Assembly (NCBI GenBank): GCA_022783665.1
Contig: JALFZJ010000033.1
Span: 1 to 64,000, forward strand
Source of the DNA: Arcanobacterium sp.
GTDB lineage: Bacteria; Actinomycetota; Actinomycetes; Actinomycetales; Actinomycetaceae
Direction: 5' to 3'
DNA length: 64,000 nucleotides
The position numbers and the translations under genes were made by a program. Of this stretch, positions 45,061 to 53,220 are shown piece by piece. The notes beneath the pieces were generated by a model. That model ran no database searches. It was not told where the DNA came from and saw nothing but the letters and a program-made list of their open reading frames with translations. The first letter of the stretch is position 1, and every line of letters begins with the position of its first letter.

Positions 45061-45552
45061 GTGGCAGTCAGAATTCGTTTGAAGCGCATGGGCAAGATTC
45101 ACCATGCACAGTATCGTGTTGTTGTTGTTGATGGGCGCAAGAAACGTGACGGGCGCGTGATCGAAGAGATCGGTATCTACGATCCGAATACGCAGCCTTC
45201 CACCATCGACATCAACTCCGAGCGTGCCCGCTACTGGCTTTCAGTAGGTGCGCAGCCTTCTGATCGCGTGCTCGAACAGCTTAAGATCACGGGTGACTAT
45301 CAGGCGGCCAAGGGTCTGGATGGAGATTCGACGCTGAAGACGGTCGAGAAGATCGATAAAGCAGCTGCTCGTGAAGAAGCGGTAAAGTCGGTTCAGGACG
45401 ACGCCGAAAAGCTCCGTGCTGAGCGTGCTGAGGCAATCGCGAAGGCAGAAGCTGAAGCTCAGGCGGCGGCAGACGCCGAGGCCGCTGAGAAAGCGGAATC
45501 GGAAGCCGGAGAAGCCGAAGAGGCGCCATCTGAGGAAACCGAGGAAGCCTGA
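45061..45552 (+). CDS. rpsP: 30S ribosomal protein bS16
   Basis: The first 80 residues are the bS16 core ([56 protein letters not shown]). A C-terminal extension of about 75 residues, rich in Ala, Glu and Lys and predicted helical, brings it to 163; extensions of this kind are usual in actinobacteria. GTG 45061 has AGGAG 11 bases upstream; GTG 45049 overlaps that site and is less likely. The stop overlaps khpA by one base. Confidence 0.95.
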   Translation: MAVRIRLKRMGKIHHAQYRVVVVDGRKKRDGRVIEEIGIYDPNTQPSTIDINSERARYWLSVGAQPSDRVLEQLKITGDYQAAKGLDGDSTLKTVEKIDKAAAREEAVKSVQDDAEKLRAERAEAIAKAEAEAQAAADAEAAEKAESEAGEAEEAPSEETEEA

Positions 45553-45788
45553 TGCTTGAAGCAGCCTTAGAACATTTGGTTCGCGGGATCGTAGATAGCC
45601 CAGACGACGTTGAAGTATCTTCGCGTCGCAATCGCCGCGGCGAACTACTAGAGGTGCGCGTGAATCCAGATGACCTTGGGCGCGTCATCGGCCGTAATGG
45701 ACGCACTGCCAAAGCTTTGCGCACGGTTATCAATGCATTATCCACCAAAGGTTCTGTACGCGTGGATGTGATTGAAACTGATCGCTAG
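45552..45788 (+). CDS. khpA: KH-domain RNA-binding protein KhpA
   Basis: A 78-residue protein with one type II KH domain. The RNA-binding GxxG loop is in LGRVIGRNGRTAKALRTVI. It begins with LEAALEHLVRGIVDSPDDVEV, the usual start of the family, and is translationally coupled to rpsP (TGATG). KhpA works with KhpB/EloR in other Gram-positive bacteria to bind RNA and affect cell division and translation. It is followed by a strong terminator. Confidence 0.93.
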   Translation: MLEAALEHLVRGIVDSPDDVEVSSRRNRRGELLEVRVNPDDLGRVIGRNGRTAKALRTVINALSTKGSVRVDVIETDR

Positions 45789-45807
45789 GGTCTGTACGTA
45801 ATGGCTC

Positions 45808-45851
45808 AAACGGTGGGTTTGTGGCGCATAGGTGCCCCAAACCCACCGTTT
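45808..45851 (+). terminator. strong intrinsic terminator after khpA
   Basis: A perfect 14-bp stem, AAACGGTGGGTTTG with CAAACCCACCGTTT, around a 16-base loop, ending in TTTTAT. It lies within the rpsP to trmD block, so rimM is probably lowered relative to rpsP by partial termination or has its own promoter. Confidence 0.85.
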
Positions 45852-45897
45852 TATATGCGATTCAACCATATTGAGGCCTCACGGAGGGGAGTGTCTG

Positions 45898-46437
45898 ATG
45901 AAGCTTGACGTTGCAATCATAGGTGCGGCACACGGCCTTAAAGGTGAAGTGAAGCTTGATGTGCGTACGGATGATCCAGCAGCACGCTTGGCTCCTGGCA
46001 ATACGCTTTTGACGGATCGCCCTAAGCCTGACACGCTCACAGTCGTGAAAACCCGGCAATACAAAGACGCAACGTATGCCTATTTTGAAGGCGTTACGAC
46101 GCGCGATACAGCCGAAGCGCTTAGAGGCGTACGCCTCCAGATAGATACCAGTTCTCTACCCTCGGAAGAAGACGCGTGGTATTCCCACGAGCTTTGCGGG
46201 TTAGAAGCTCTCGATCCTGAAGGTTACGAGCTTGGCACAGTGGTGGGCCTCGAACCTATGCCCGCACAAGATTTGTTACTGGTGCGTATTGATAGTGGGG
46301 AAATCGTTCGCGTTCCATTTGTGCACGAGATCGTTACGGATGTAGACGTGGACGATCACTGTGTGGTGATAGATGCACCAGCAGGGCTGTTCCCTCGGGA
46401 TGACGCTGACGACGAGTCGGAAAGTGAGTCTCAATGA
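45898..46437 (+). CDS. rimM: ribosome maturation factor RimM
   Basis: A 179-residue 16S rRNA maturation protein. The N-terminal beta-barrel starts with MKLDVAIIGAAHGLKGEVKLD; the PRC-barrel-like C-domain contains WYSHELCGLEALDPEG and IVRVPFVHEIVTDVD, ending in an acidic tail. GGAGGGGAG lies nine bases before ATG 45898. The stop overlaps the trmD start by four bases (ATGA), so both are made together. Confidence 0.94.
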   Translation: MKLDVAIIGAAHGLKGEVKLDVRTDDPAARLAPGNTLLTDRPKPDTLTVVKTRQYKDATYAYFEGVTTRDTAEALRGVRLQIDTSSLPSEEDAWYSHELCGLEALDPEGYELGTVVGLEPMPAQDLLLVRIDSGEIVRVPFVHEIVTDVDVDDHCVVIDAPAGLFPRDDADDESESESQ

Positions 46438-47918
46438 GGTTCAGCGTCATCAGCGTCTTTCCGCAATTCTTTGATGTTGCGAGACTATCGCTTCTTGGCA
46501 AGGCTCAAGACCGAGGCCTTATCAGCGTTGAAGTCGTAAACTTGCGAGATTTCACGCATGATGTACATCGCACCGTAGACGACTCGCCGTTCGGGGGCGG
46601 AGCCGGAATGGTGATGAAACCAGACGTGTGGGCGGAAGCGATCGACGCTCAGCTAAGCGCGCCCGATTCGAGTGGCGAAACTGGTGAGCCGGCGCACCTC
46701 GAACACGGATCCTCTGATTCTCCCCACCCCAGCCATGCAATCGGTCAGTCTGATACTCCTGGTACCGCACAAAACGCAACGCATACTGTGCTCGCTATTC
46801 CAACGCCGTCAGGAATACCGCTCACGCAAGAAATGTGCGCGCGCCTTGCGCAAGCGAAACACATTGTGATTGCTTGCGGCAGATACGAAGGCATCGATGC
46901 GCGCGTAGCCCAATACTATGAAAGTCGCAGTGGAGTGGAGGTGCTCGAATACTCGCTGGGAGACTATGTGCTCAACGGCGGCGAGGTAGCTGCCATGGCG
47001 TTGATGGAGGCTGTAGGCCGCCTCGTGCCGGGAATGGTAGGTAATCCCGACAGCCTAGTAGAAGAGTCGTATAGTGGGGCGGGACTCCTAGAATATCCCA
47101 TATACACGCGGCCTTCGGTTTTCCGAGGGATTGAGGTGCCTCGGGTGCTCACCTCCGGTGATCACGGAAAAGTTGCCCGATGGCGTAAAGCCCGTGCACT
47201 CGCGAAGACGGCCGAACGCAGGCCTGATCTCATTAGTGCGTTGCGGCCCACTCAGCTTGATAAAGCAGATCGAGCCCAGCTTGCTCAGCTCGGATGGTTA
47301 GTGAATGATGACGCCGAGCACATCCAGCAGATTCGTATCCGCCTAGCGGGGCCTGAAGATGTGCCTGCCCTCGCAGAGCTCGCTGCACGCACATTTCCTG
47401 ATGCTTGCCCGCCCGAATTACAACCTCAGGCGATCGCCGAATTCATTGACCAGGAGCTTTCGCCAACCCAGTTTTCGCATTACATCGCCTCTGATGAGTA
47501 TCTCGTGCTCCTTGCTGAGGTTGGCGGCATGCTGGCAGGCTACGTGCTATGCGTTATTCCGCAAGGGAATGGAGCAGCAGATGAAGCTCATGGCGCTCCG
47601 ACCGATGCGGTGATTAACGGAACCAAGCGCAATGGGCCGCTGTACTATCTGTCAAAGTTCTACATTGACCGCACATGGCGTGGGAGTGGTTTGTTTGACT
47701 ATATGATGAATCAGACACTCCAATATCTCGGTGAGCTGAGCCGGAGTTTGGGTTACCCACAGCCATACGTTTGGTTGGGTACGAATGAAGCAAACCGGCG
47801 CGCTCGCCGAGCATATCAACGCCACGGATTTGTAGTGGTGGGTCAGCGAACTTTCTATGTGGGTGATGAGATCAACACAGATCCCGTTATGGCAAGGCCT
47901 GTGTTTATGGCACAATAG
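46434..47918 (+). CDS. trmD: tRNA (guanine-N1)-methyltransferase TrmD fused to a GNAT acetyltransferase domain
   Basis: Residues 1 to about 285 are TrmD, which methylates G37 of tRNAs: MRFSVISVFPQFFDVARLSLLGKA, DDSPFGGGAGMVMKPD, and the SAM-binding knot with GRYEGIDARV and EYSLGDYVLNGGEVAAMALMEAV. An insertion of about 40 hydrophilic residues sits between ~82 and ~122. From about residue 302 (IQQIRIRLAGPEDVPALAELAARTFPDA) a complete GNAT domain follows with the acetyl-CoA loop FYIDRTWRGSGLFDYMMNQ and WLGTNEANRRARRAYQRHGF. The reading frame is continuous with no sign of a stop or restart. The acceptor of the acetyl group is unknown. Confidence 0.92.
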   Translation: MRFSVISVFPQFFDVARLSLLGKAQDRGLISVEVVNLRDFTHDVHRTVDDSPFGGGAGMVMKPDVWAEAIDAQLSAPDSSGETGEPAHLEHGSSDSPHPSHAIGQSDTPGTAQNATHTVLAIPTPSGIPLTQEMCARLAQAKHIVIACGRYEGIDARVAQYYESRSGVEVLEYSLGDYVLNGGEVAAMALMEAVGRLVPGMVGNPDSLVEESYSGAGLLEYPIYTRPSVFRGIEVPRVLTSGDHGKVARWRKARALAKTAERRPDLISALRPTQLDKADRAQLAQLGWLVNDDAEHIQQIRIRLAGPEDVPALAELAARTFPDACPPELQPQAIAEFIDQELSPTQFSHYIASDEYLVLLAEVGGMLAGYVLCVIPQGNGAADEAHGAPTDAVINGTKRNGPLYYLSKFYIDRTWRGSGLFDYMMNQTLQYLGELSRSLGYPQPYVWLGTNEANRRARRAYQRHGFVVVGQRTFYVGDEINTDPVMARPVFMAQ

Positions 47919-47950
47919 TTGAGTTGTCTCGCTTATATAGTGCGCATGAC

Positions 47951-47966
47951 CTGCCGCAGGGGGCAG
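47951..47966 (+). other. hairpin in the rplS leader
   Basis: CTGCC and GGCAG pair around GCAGGG, about 90 bases before rplS. Leaders of rplS genes in several bacteria carry structured RNA elements; I cannot assign this one to a known family. Confidence 0.3.
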
Positions 47967-48057
47967 TGCACCAGCGAGTTTCTATTGGCGTGGCCGCGCA
48001 CAGTGCGACGGCTCTTAACCCCACCTGGCCTGCGTGCAGGAGGAGAAGAGAAACAAA

Positions 48058-48411
48058 ATGGAGATTGTAAAGAAGGTAGCCGAGGCCCAGCTCAAGGAGC
48101 GTCCAGAGTTCCGTGCAGGCGATACCGTCAAGGTTAATGTAAAGGTTGTCGAAGGTAACCGTGAACGTATCCAGGTATTCCAGGGCGTCGTCATTGCGCG
48201 CAAAGGTGGCAAGGGTATTAATGCTACCTTCACCGTACGCAAGGTTTCTTTCGGTGTGGGCATTGAGCGTACATTCCCACTGCATTCGCCCAATGTGGAT
48301 TCGATCGAGGTTGTGACGCTCGGCTCGGTGCGTCGCGCTAAGCTCTATTACCTGCGTAACCTGCATGGTAAGGCTGCGAAGATTAAGGAAAAGCGCACAG
48401 ACGCTAAATAA
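48058..48411 (+). CDS. rplS: 50S ribosomal protein bL19
   Basis: A 117-residue protein with the conserved [36 protein letters not shown] and [17 protein letters not shown]-type text (here [18 protein letters not shown]), and [17 protein letters not shown] at the end. ATG 48058 starts [18 protein letters not shown] stands about 12 bases upstream. Last gene of the rpsP-rplS block, followed by two hairpins. Confidence 0.96.
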   Translation: MEIVKKVAEAQLKERPEFRAGDTVKVNVKVVEGNRERIQVFQGVVIARKGGKGINATFTVRKVSFGVGIERTFPLHSPNVDSIEVVTLGSVRRAKLYYLRNLHGKAAKIKEKRTDAK

Positions 48412-48429
48412 TATAGCTGCTACCGGGAG

Positions 48430-48449
48430 CCAGTTCATCAAAGAACTGG
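48430..48449 (+). terminator. hairpin after rplS
   Basis: CCAGTTC and GAACTGG pair around ATCAAA, 19 bases after the rplS stop. Confidence 0.5.
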
Positions 48450-48485
48450 GCAGTACTTACGCAAGGATATGATCGCCTTGCACTA

Positions 48486-48524
48486 TAAGGGGCTAGAGGT
48501 GCTTGACGCGCCTTTAGCCCCTTA
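48486..48524 (+). terminator. strong terminator of the rplS operon
   Basis: TAAGGGGCTA and TAGCCCCTTA form a perfect 10-bp stem with inner AGG/CCT pairing, followed by TGATTA. Confidence 0.75.
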
Positions 48525-48634
48525 TGATTACGGTGACGCACCATATGCGTGTGAATAATGCGGGTTATCAGGCGTTGTATGCACTCAGCCAGATAATCTC
48601 ATAAACCATACCGGAACGGTAAGGAGAATACTAT

Positions 48635-48904
48635 ATGCCGATATGGGAGATCATTGGATGGGCCGGGTCGATACTGGTGGTTGTCTCGCTGATGGTGCCA
48701 AGCGTGCGCAGGTTCCGAATTCTCAACCTGACGGGCTCTGCACTCGCCACCGCGTACAATCTTTACTTCGGGATTTGGCCTTATGCTGCCATGAATGGAG
48801 CAATCGTACTCATCAACGTCTATTGGCTATGGAGGCTCGGCCGAGAAGCGAAACAAAGCACAGCAATGGGGGAGAAAACCCCTCGCAAAATCCTTGGCGA
48901 CTAA
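48635..48904 (+). CDS. YgjV-like small inner membrane protein
   Basis: An 89-residue protein with three predicted helices (IIGWAGSILVVVSLMVPS, LNLTGSALATAYNLYFGIW, MNGAIVLINVYWLWRLG). The order and the MVPSVRRFRILNLTGS and NGAIVLINVYWL motifs resemble half of a YgjV/PQ-loop-like transporter, so it may act as a dimer. AAGGAG lies seven bases before ATG 48635. Its stop overlaps the end of the convergent udk gene by four bases. Function unknown. Confidence 0.7.
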   Translation: MPIWEIIGWAGSILVVVSLMVPSVRRFRILNLTGSALATAYNLYFGIWPYAAMNGAIVLINVYWLWRLGREAKQSTAMGEKTPRKILGD

Positions 48905-49512
48905 GAAATCTCACGCTGGATGCGATGCACCAGCATATCGAGAGCTACAAGATTATGCCCACCCTCAGGCACAATGATATCTGCGCGTCGTTTCGAGGGT
49001 TCCACATATAGCTCGTGCATCGGTTTGACGGTGCTCAGATACTGGGCTTCCACCGATTCGAGTGTACGGCCGCGCTCAATCACATCGCGTTTGATACGGC
49101 GAAGAATCCGTACATCGGCGTCAGTATCAACGAAGATCTTAATATCGCACAAATCGCAGATACGCGGCTCTGCAAAAATCAAAATACCCTCGACGATGAT
49201 CACGGGGGCCGGATCCACATGCACTGTTTGAGATGATCGATTGTGGATCGAATAATCGTAGACGGGCGTTTCGATGCCATGCCCGGAAATCAGTTCCGTG
49301 AGCTGGTGTACCATCAGATCGGTATCGAAGGCTTCAGGCGCATCATAGTTGAGCTGAGATCTTTGCTCATAATCGAGCTCATCGTGGCGTTTGTAGTAAT
49401 TGTCGTGAAAAATCACGGATGTGTGCCCGGAAAACTTCTCCACCAAGGCACGGGTAAGAGTCGTCTTCCCACTGCCGGTGCCCCCAGCAATACCAACCAC
49501 AAGTGCGCTCAC
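48901..49512 (-). CDS. udk: uridine kinase
   Basis: Phosphorylates uridine and cytidine for pyrimidine salvage. The P-loop GIAGGTGSGKTTLTRAL is at residues ~7-23, with VIFHDNYYKRHDEL, NYDAPEAFDTDLM and PVYDYSIHNRS typical of the family, and RILRRIKRDVIERGRTLES near the end. I chose GTG 49512, preceded by AAGGAGGAG, over the frame start at 49539. It lies beside two nucleoside-related operons but on the opposite strand. Confidence 0.93.
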   Translation of the reverse strand: MSALVVGIAGGTGSGKTTLTRALVEKFSGHTSVIFHDNYYKRHDELDYEQRSQLNYDAPEAFDTDLMVHQLTELISGHGIETPVYDYSIHNRSSQTVHVDPAPVIIVEGILIFAEPRICDLCDIKIFVDTDADVRILRRIKRDVIERGRTLESVEAQYLSTVKPMHELYVEPSKRRADIIVPEGGHNLVALDMLVHRIQREIS

Positions 49513-49644
49513 ATGCTCCTCCTTGCCCAAGCCCATCATACCTGCTCGAAAGCAGCGAGCAAGGCACGTATAGGGCGCGCACCACCTTCAATGTGTTATC
49601 CAATCATGTGAGCAATGTGGGCGCGGGTACAAGCTCCCAATGTA

Positions 49645-49657
49645 CACATGTAATGTG
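49645..49657. promoter_or_regulatory. inverted repeat 1 upstream of the sugar-kinase operon
   Basis: CACAT-GTA-ATGTG, a perfect 5-bp inverted repeat with a three-base centre, 70 bases before the first gene and next to the larger repeat. Confidence 0.4.
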
Positions 49658-49658
49658 C

Positions 49659-49677
49659 AGTATCATAAAGTGATACT
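49659..49677. promoter_or_regulatory. perfect 19-bp operator-like palindrome upstream of the sugar-kinase operon
   Basis: AGTATCA-TAAAG-TGATACT: two exact 7-base half-sites with a five-base centre, 50 bases before the first start codon. The form fits a dimeric repressor of the GntR or LacI kind; no regulator gene is adjacent. Confidence 0.6.
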
Positions 49678-49726
49678 AGTAAGCTGTGACTGGATACACC
49701 ACGGCAAAGACGCAACGGAGCACACA

Positions 49727-50659
49727 ATGAAAAAACCCATTTTGGTTGTTTTGGCGGCAGGCATGGGTAGCCGTTATGGAGGCCTGAAACAAATAGATCC
49801 CGTGGATCCTCAAGGGCACTCCATCATGGATTTCTCGATATATGACGCCCATCGAGCAGGATTTGACAAGGTCGTTTTCATCATTAAGAAAGAAAACGAG
49901 GCCGTCTTCCGGGAGGCCGTCGGTAATCGCGTGGCGCAGGTGATGGATGTGCATTATGCATTCCAAGATATTGAGGAGCTGCCTGCAGGTTACTCGGTGC
50001 CCGAGGGGCGCACAAAACCGTGGGGGACTGCCCACGCGATTCTCTGCGCGCGCGCCGAGATCGATGGTGCACCCTTCGCGGTGATTAACGCCGATGATTA
50101 CTACGGCAGCCGAGCCTTTGAACTGATCTATACATTCTTGAATAGCAGCGAAGAGAGCACCGATGTGCAACGCTACGCGATGGTTGGCTATCATGTGGGC
50201 AATACTGTGACTGATAATGGCTACGTTTCGCGAGGAGTTTGTAAGACGGACGCGAATCAGATGCTCGTATCGGTTACCGAACGTACGCATATTGAAAAAC
50301 GTGGCAATGCCATTGCCTACACGGAAGACGGCGGCACTACGTGGATCGAACTTCCCGAAAAGACGCTCGTTTCGATGAATCTTTGGGGATTTACAAGTGC
50401 TTTTGTGGACGCAATTGATGCCGGTTTCCCCGCATTCCTCGATCAGGCACTGGAGACTAACCCACTCAAGGGTGAGTATTTCTTGCCAAGCGTCGTCTCC
50501 CACATGATCGAAAACGGGCGTGCAAGCGTGAAAGTACTTTCGACGCCAGACAAGTGGTTCGGCGTCACGTATAAAGAAGATAAACCTGTGGTGGTAGATG
50601 CGATCAAAGCGATGAAACGGCAGGGAGTCTATCCTGAGGAATTGTGGGGGAAGCAGTGA
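49727..50659 (+). CDS. sugar-1-phosphate nucleotidyltransferase family protein
   Basis: A 310-residue nucleotidyltransferase. The signature LVVLAAGMGSRYGGLKQID is at residues ~5-24, followed by GTAHAILCARAEIDGAPFAVINADDYYG. It would make an NDP-sugar from a sugar 1-phosphate and a nucleoside triphosphate. ACGGAG stands six bases before ATG 49727. Its stop overlaps the next start (GTGA), so it is coupled to the sugar kinase, which makes the likely substrate. This two-gene pair is seen in other Gram-positive genomes. The exact sugar is not certain. Confidence 0.85.
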   Translation: MKKPILVVLAAGMGSRYGGLKQIDPVDPQGHSIMDFSIYDAHRAGFDKVVFIIKKENEAVFREAVGNRVAQVMDVHYAFQDIEELPAGYSVPEGRTKPWGTAHAILCARAEIDGAPFAVINADDYYGSRAFELIYTFLNSSEESTDVQRYAMVGYHVGNTVTDNGYVSRGVCKTDANQMLVSVTERTHIEKRGNAIAYTEDGGTTWIELPEKTLVSMNLWGFTSAFVDAIDAGFPAFLDQALETNPLKGEYFLPSVVSHMIENGRASVKVLSTPDKWFGVTYKEDKPVVVDAIKAMKRQGVYPEELWGKQ

Positions 50660-51747
50660 AACCATTAGCCCAACAGCAGTTTATAGAGGCGCTCTACGCC
50701 TTTGTCGGAGCCGGTGCGGATGAGCAAGTCGACTCGCGCGGTTCAGGCCATATCAACGATACCTTTATGATGAGCAACCATGGCATCGTGCTCCAAAGAA
50801 TCAATACCGACATCTTCTCCCACCCACAACAAGTGCTGGAAAATATCGTGAAAGTAACTGATCATATTCGCAAAGCACTCGTGCGTGAAGGTAAGGATCC
50901 TGAAACCGGAACTTTGCGTCTACTCGAAACGAAGGACGGCGACGTCGGGTTCATCGATAGTGAAGGGGACTGGTGGCGTGCATATCGGCTCATCGCGCCT
51001 TCACTCAGTTTCGATAAGGTACAATCGCCACACGATTTTTATAATTCTGGCCGCGCCTTTGGCCATTTCCAAAAACAGCTCGCAGATTTTCCTGCCGCCT
51101 CTTTGCACGAGACGATTCCGCATTTTCACGATACGCGCAAGCGGTTTGGTGATTTCCAGGCTGCAGTGGAAGAAGACGCCGCCGGCAGAGCAGGGGACGT
51201 GCAAGACGAAATCCGTTTCGTGCTCGATCGTGAGGATGTGGCGCGTTACTTCTCTGAGCGTCTCGATGCGGGCGATCTACCGCTTCGCGTGACGCATAAT
51301 GATACGAAACTCAACAATGTGCTCTTTGACGCCGAGACGGGTGAGCCTTCGGCAGTGATCGATTTAGATACTGTAATGCCGGGGCTTGCGATCTTTGATT
51401 ACGGAGACTCGATACGATTCGGTGCATCCACGGGATTGGAAGACGAACCAGATCTGAGCAAAGTCTGGCTGGATCTTGAGCTGTTCGACGTCTACACCAA
51501 AGGCTTTCTTGAGGGTTGTGAAGGCACGCTGAGCGAAGCTGAGCTTGATGATATGGCGATGGCTGCGAAGGTGATGACCTACGAATGCGGCATGCGCTTC
51601 TTAGCAGATCATCTCCAAGGCGATGTCTACTTCAAAGTAAGCCGCCCGAATCACAATCTTGATCGTGCACGCACACAGTTCAAACTCGTAGCCGATATGG
51701 AAACCAAATGGGATAAGATGCGCGAAATCGTCGCCAAATATCGGTGA
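50656..51747 (+). CDS. N-acetylhexosamine 1-kinase-like phosphotransferase
   Basis: A 363-residue kinase of the aminoglycoside-phosphotransferase fold. It resembles bifidobacterial NahK over its whole length: GSGHINDTFMM, RYLIAPSLSFDK-type text, AFGHFQKQLADFPAASLHETIPHFHDT, the catalytic loop LRVTHNDTKLNNVLFD, the DFG-like IDLDTVMPGLAIFDYGDSIRFG and ECGMRFLADHLQGDVYF. NahK phosphorylates N-acetylgalactosamine or N-acetylglucosamine at C1. GTG 50656 overlaps the preceding stop. No lacto-N-biose phosphorylase is in view, so the sugar source is open. Confidence 0.85.
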   Translation: MKPLAQQQFIEALYAFVGAGADEQVDSRGSGHINDTFMMSNHGIVLQRINTDIFSHPQQVLENIVKVTDHIRKALVREGKDPETGTLRLLETKDGDVGFIDSEGDWWRAYRLIAPSLSFDKVQSPHDFYNSGRAFGHFQKQLADFPAASLHETIPHFHDTRKRFGDFQAAVEEDAAGRAGDVQDEIRFVLDREDVARYFSERLDAGDLPLRVTHNDTKLNNVLFDAETGEPSAVIDLDTVMPGLAIFDYGDSIRFGASTGLEDEPDLSKVWLDLELFDVYTKGFLEGCEGTLSEAELDDMAMAAKVMTYECGMRFLADHLQGDVYFKVSRPNHNLDRARTQFKLVADMETKWDKMREIVAKYR

Positions 51748-51762
51748 GGCGAAGGAGGAATT

Positions 51763-53220
51763 ATGGCTAGCGTCGAAATGAACGGTATCGATATCGTTCA
51801 AGATTCACAGCGAACGGCAAAACCCCACAACATCTTTCTGCCATGGTTCGCATCGAATATCTCTGTGTTCGGGATGAGTTATGGCGCTTGGGTGCTGGGA
51901 TTTGGGGTATCGTTTTGGCAGGCGACGATAATTTCGATTGTTGCTGTGATCGTATCGTTCATGATTTGTGGCGTGATTGCGCTCGGCGGTAAACGCGGAT
52001 CAGTACCCACGATGGTGATGAGCCGCTCAGCATTTGGAGTCAACGGCGCAAAAGTGCCAGGAATTATTTCGTGGTTGACGTCGATCGGCTGGGAAACGTC
52101 GCTTGCCATCACTGCCGTCCTCGCTACTAATACCGTGCTTCACCGGCTTGGATGGGCGGGTTCCGATTCTGTGGGCGTGAAAATCGTAGCAGCCGCAATC
52201 GTGGCAGCACTGATCGTGTTGGGGGCTGTGGCAGGCTACCACATCATTATGAAGATGCAGTCAGTTTTAACCGTGATCACGGGTGTGATTACCGCAATTT
52301 ATGTGGTTATGGTAATCCCCAATATTCACTGGGCTGCGTTGATGGAGGTTCCGAACGGCTCTTTTGCGGCAATGATCGGCGCCGGCACGATGGTGCTTAC
52401 CGGCATGGGGCTTGGTTGGGTGAATATCGCAGCGGATTGGACGCGCTACCAGCGCCGTGACGCTTCGGGCACATCGATCATCTTTTGGAATACGCTCGGA
52501 GGTTCCCTGGGGCCTGTTGTGCTGATCACTTTCGGTTTGATGCTTGCCGGCTCTTCGCAAGAACTCTCTGATAATATCGGCCTCGATCCTGTGGGTGCGC
52601 TAGCCACATTGCTGCCCACATGGTTCCTCATTCCATTCTTGCTCACCGCGATTCTCTCACTGCTTTCGGGCGCAATTAACGGCATCTATTCTTCCGGGTT
52701 GACGCTCCTTACTCTGGGGATCAACATTCCACGCCCGCTCGCTTCGCTTATTGACGGCGCGATCTTAACGGCAGGCACAATATACGTCACCTTCTTCTCG
52801 CCTACATTTATTGGCCCATTCCAATCATTCCTCGTCACGCTCGGTGTGCCTCTGGCGGCATGGGCAGGGATCATGATGGCCGATATATCGCTGCGCAAAC
52901 GTGACTATGACGAGCACGCCCTGTTTAACCCGTCTGGGATTTATCGGTCATTCAATGTGAAGTCGCTTGCGATTCTCGCCGTGTGCTGCGTTGTAGGCTG
53001 GGGGCTCGTCGTGAACGGGTACTCCGACGCTTCGTTTAACGATTGGCAGGGCTATTTGTGGCGTCTGTTTGGGGCTAGCGATACAGGCGAGTGGTATTAC
53101 TCGAATATCGGTGTGGTGCTAGCTCTTATCATCGGTGCCCTCGGATACTATGCATCGTGCAGCGGCGATGTGAAGCAGCAAGAGCGCAGAGGTTCGGGCG
53201 CGGAAGCTGGCCTTCGGTGA
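51763..53220 (+). CDS. NCS1 family permease (purine/cytosine permease-like)
   Basis: A 485-residue membrane transporter with about twelve helices. The N-terminus FLPWFASNISVFGMSYGAWVLGFG and GLGWVNIAADWTRYQRRDASG are typical of the nucleobase:cation symporter-1 family, which imports cytosine, purines, allantoin, thiamine or related compounds. GGAGG lies six bases before ATG 51763, 15 bases after the kinase gene, and the stop overlaps the phosphorylase start. The partner suggests a nucleobase or nucleoside substrate. Confidence 0.85.
   Translation: MASVEMNGIDIVQDSQRTAKPHNIFLPWFASNISVFGMSYGAWVLGFGVSFWQATIISIVAVIVSFMICGVIALGGKRGSVPTMVMSRSAFGVNGAKVPGIISWLTSIGWETSLAITAVLATNTVLHRLGWAGSDSVGVKIVAAAIVAALIVLGAVAGYHIIMKMQSVLTVITGVITAIYVVMVIPNIHWAALMEVPNGSFAAMIGAGTMVLTGMGLGWVNIAADWTRYQRRDASGTSIIFWNTLGGSLGPVVLITFGLMLAGSSQELSDNIGLDPVGALATLLPTWFLIPFLLTAILSLLSGAINGIYSSGLTLLTLGINIPRPLASLIDGAILTAGTIYVTFFSPTFIGPFQSFLVTLGVPLAAWAGIMMADISLRKRDYDEHALFNPSGIYRSFNVKSLAILAVCCVVGWGLVVNGYSDASFNDWQGYLWRLFGASDTGEWYYSNIGVVLALIIGALGYYASCSGDVKQQERRGSGAEAGLR

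Noticed and set aside
46434-47918. TrmD fusion as an artefact of a missed stop
   Set aside because: The frame is continuous, the linker is normal coding sequence and no ribosome site or start codon with one stands before the GNAT part.
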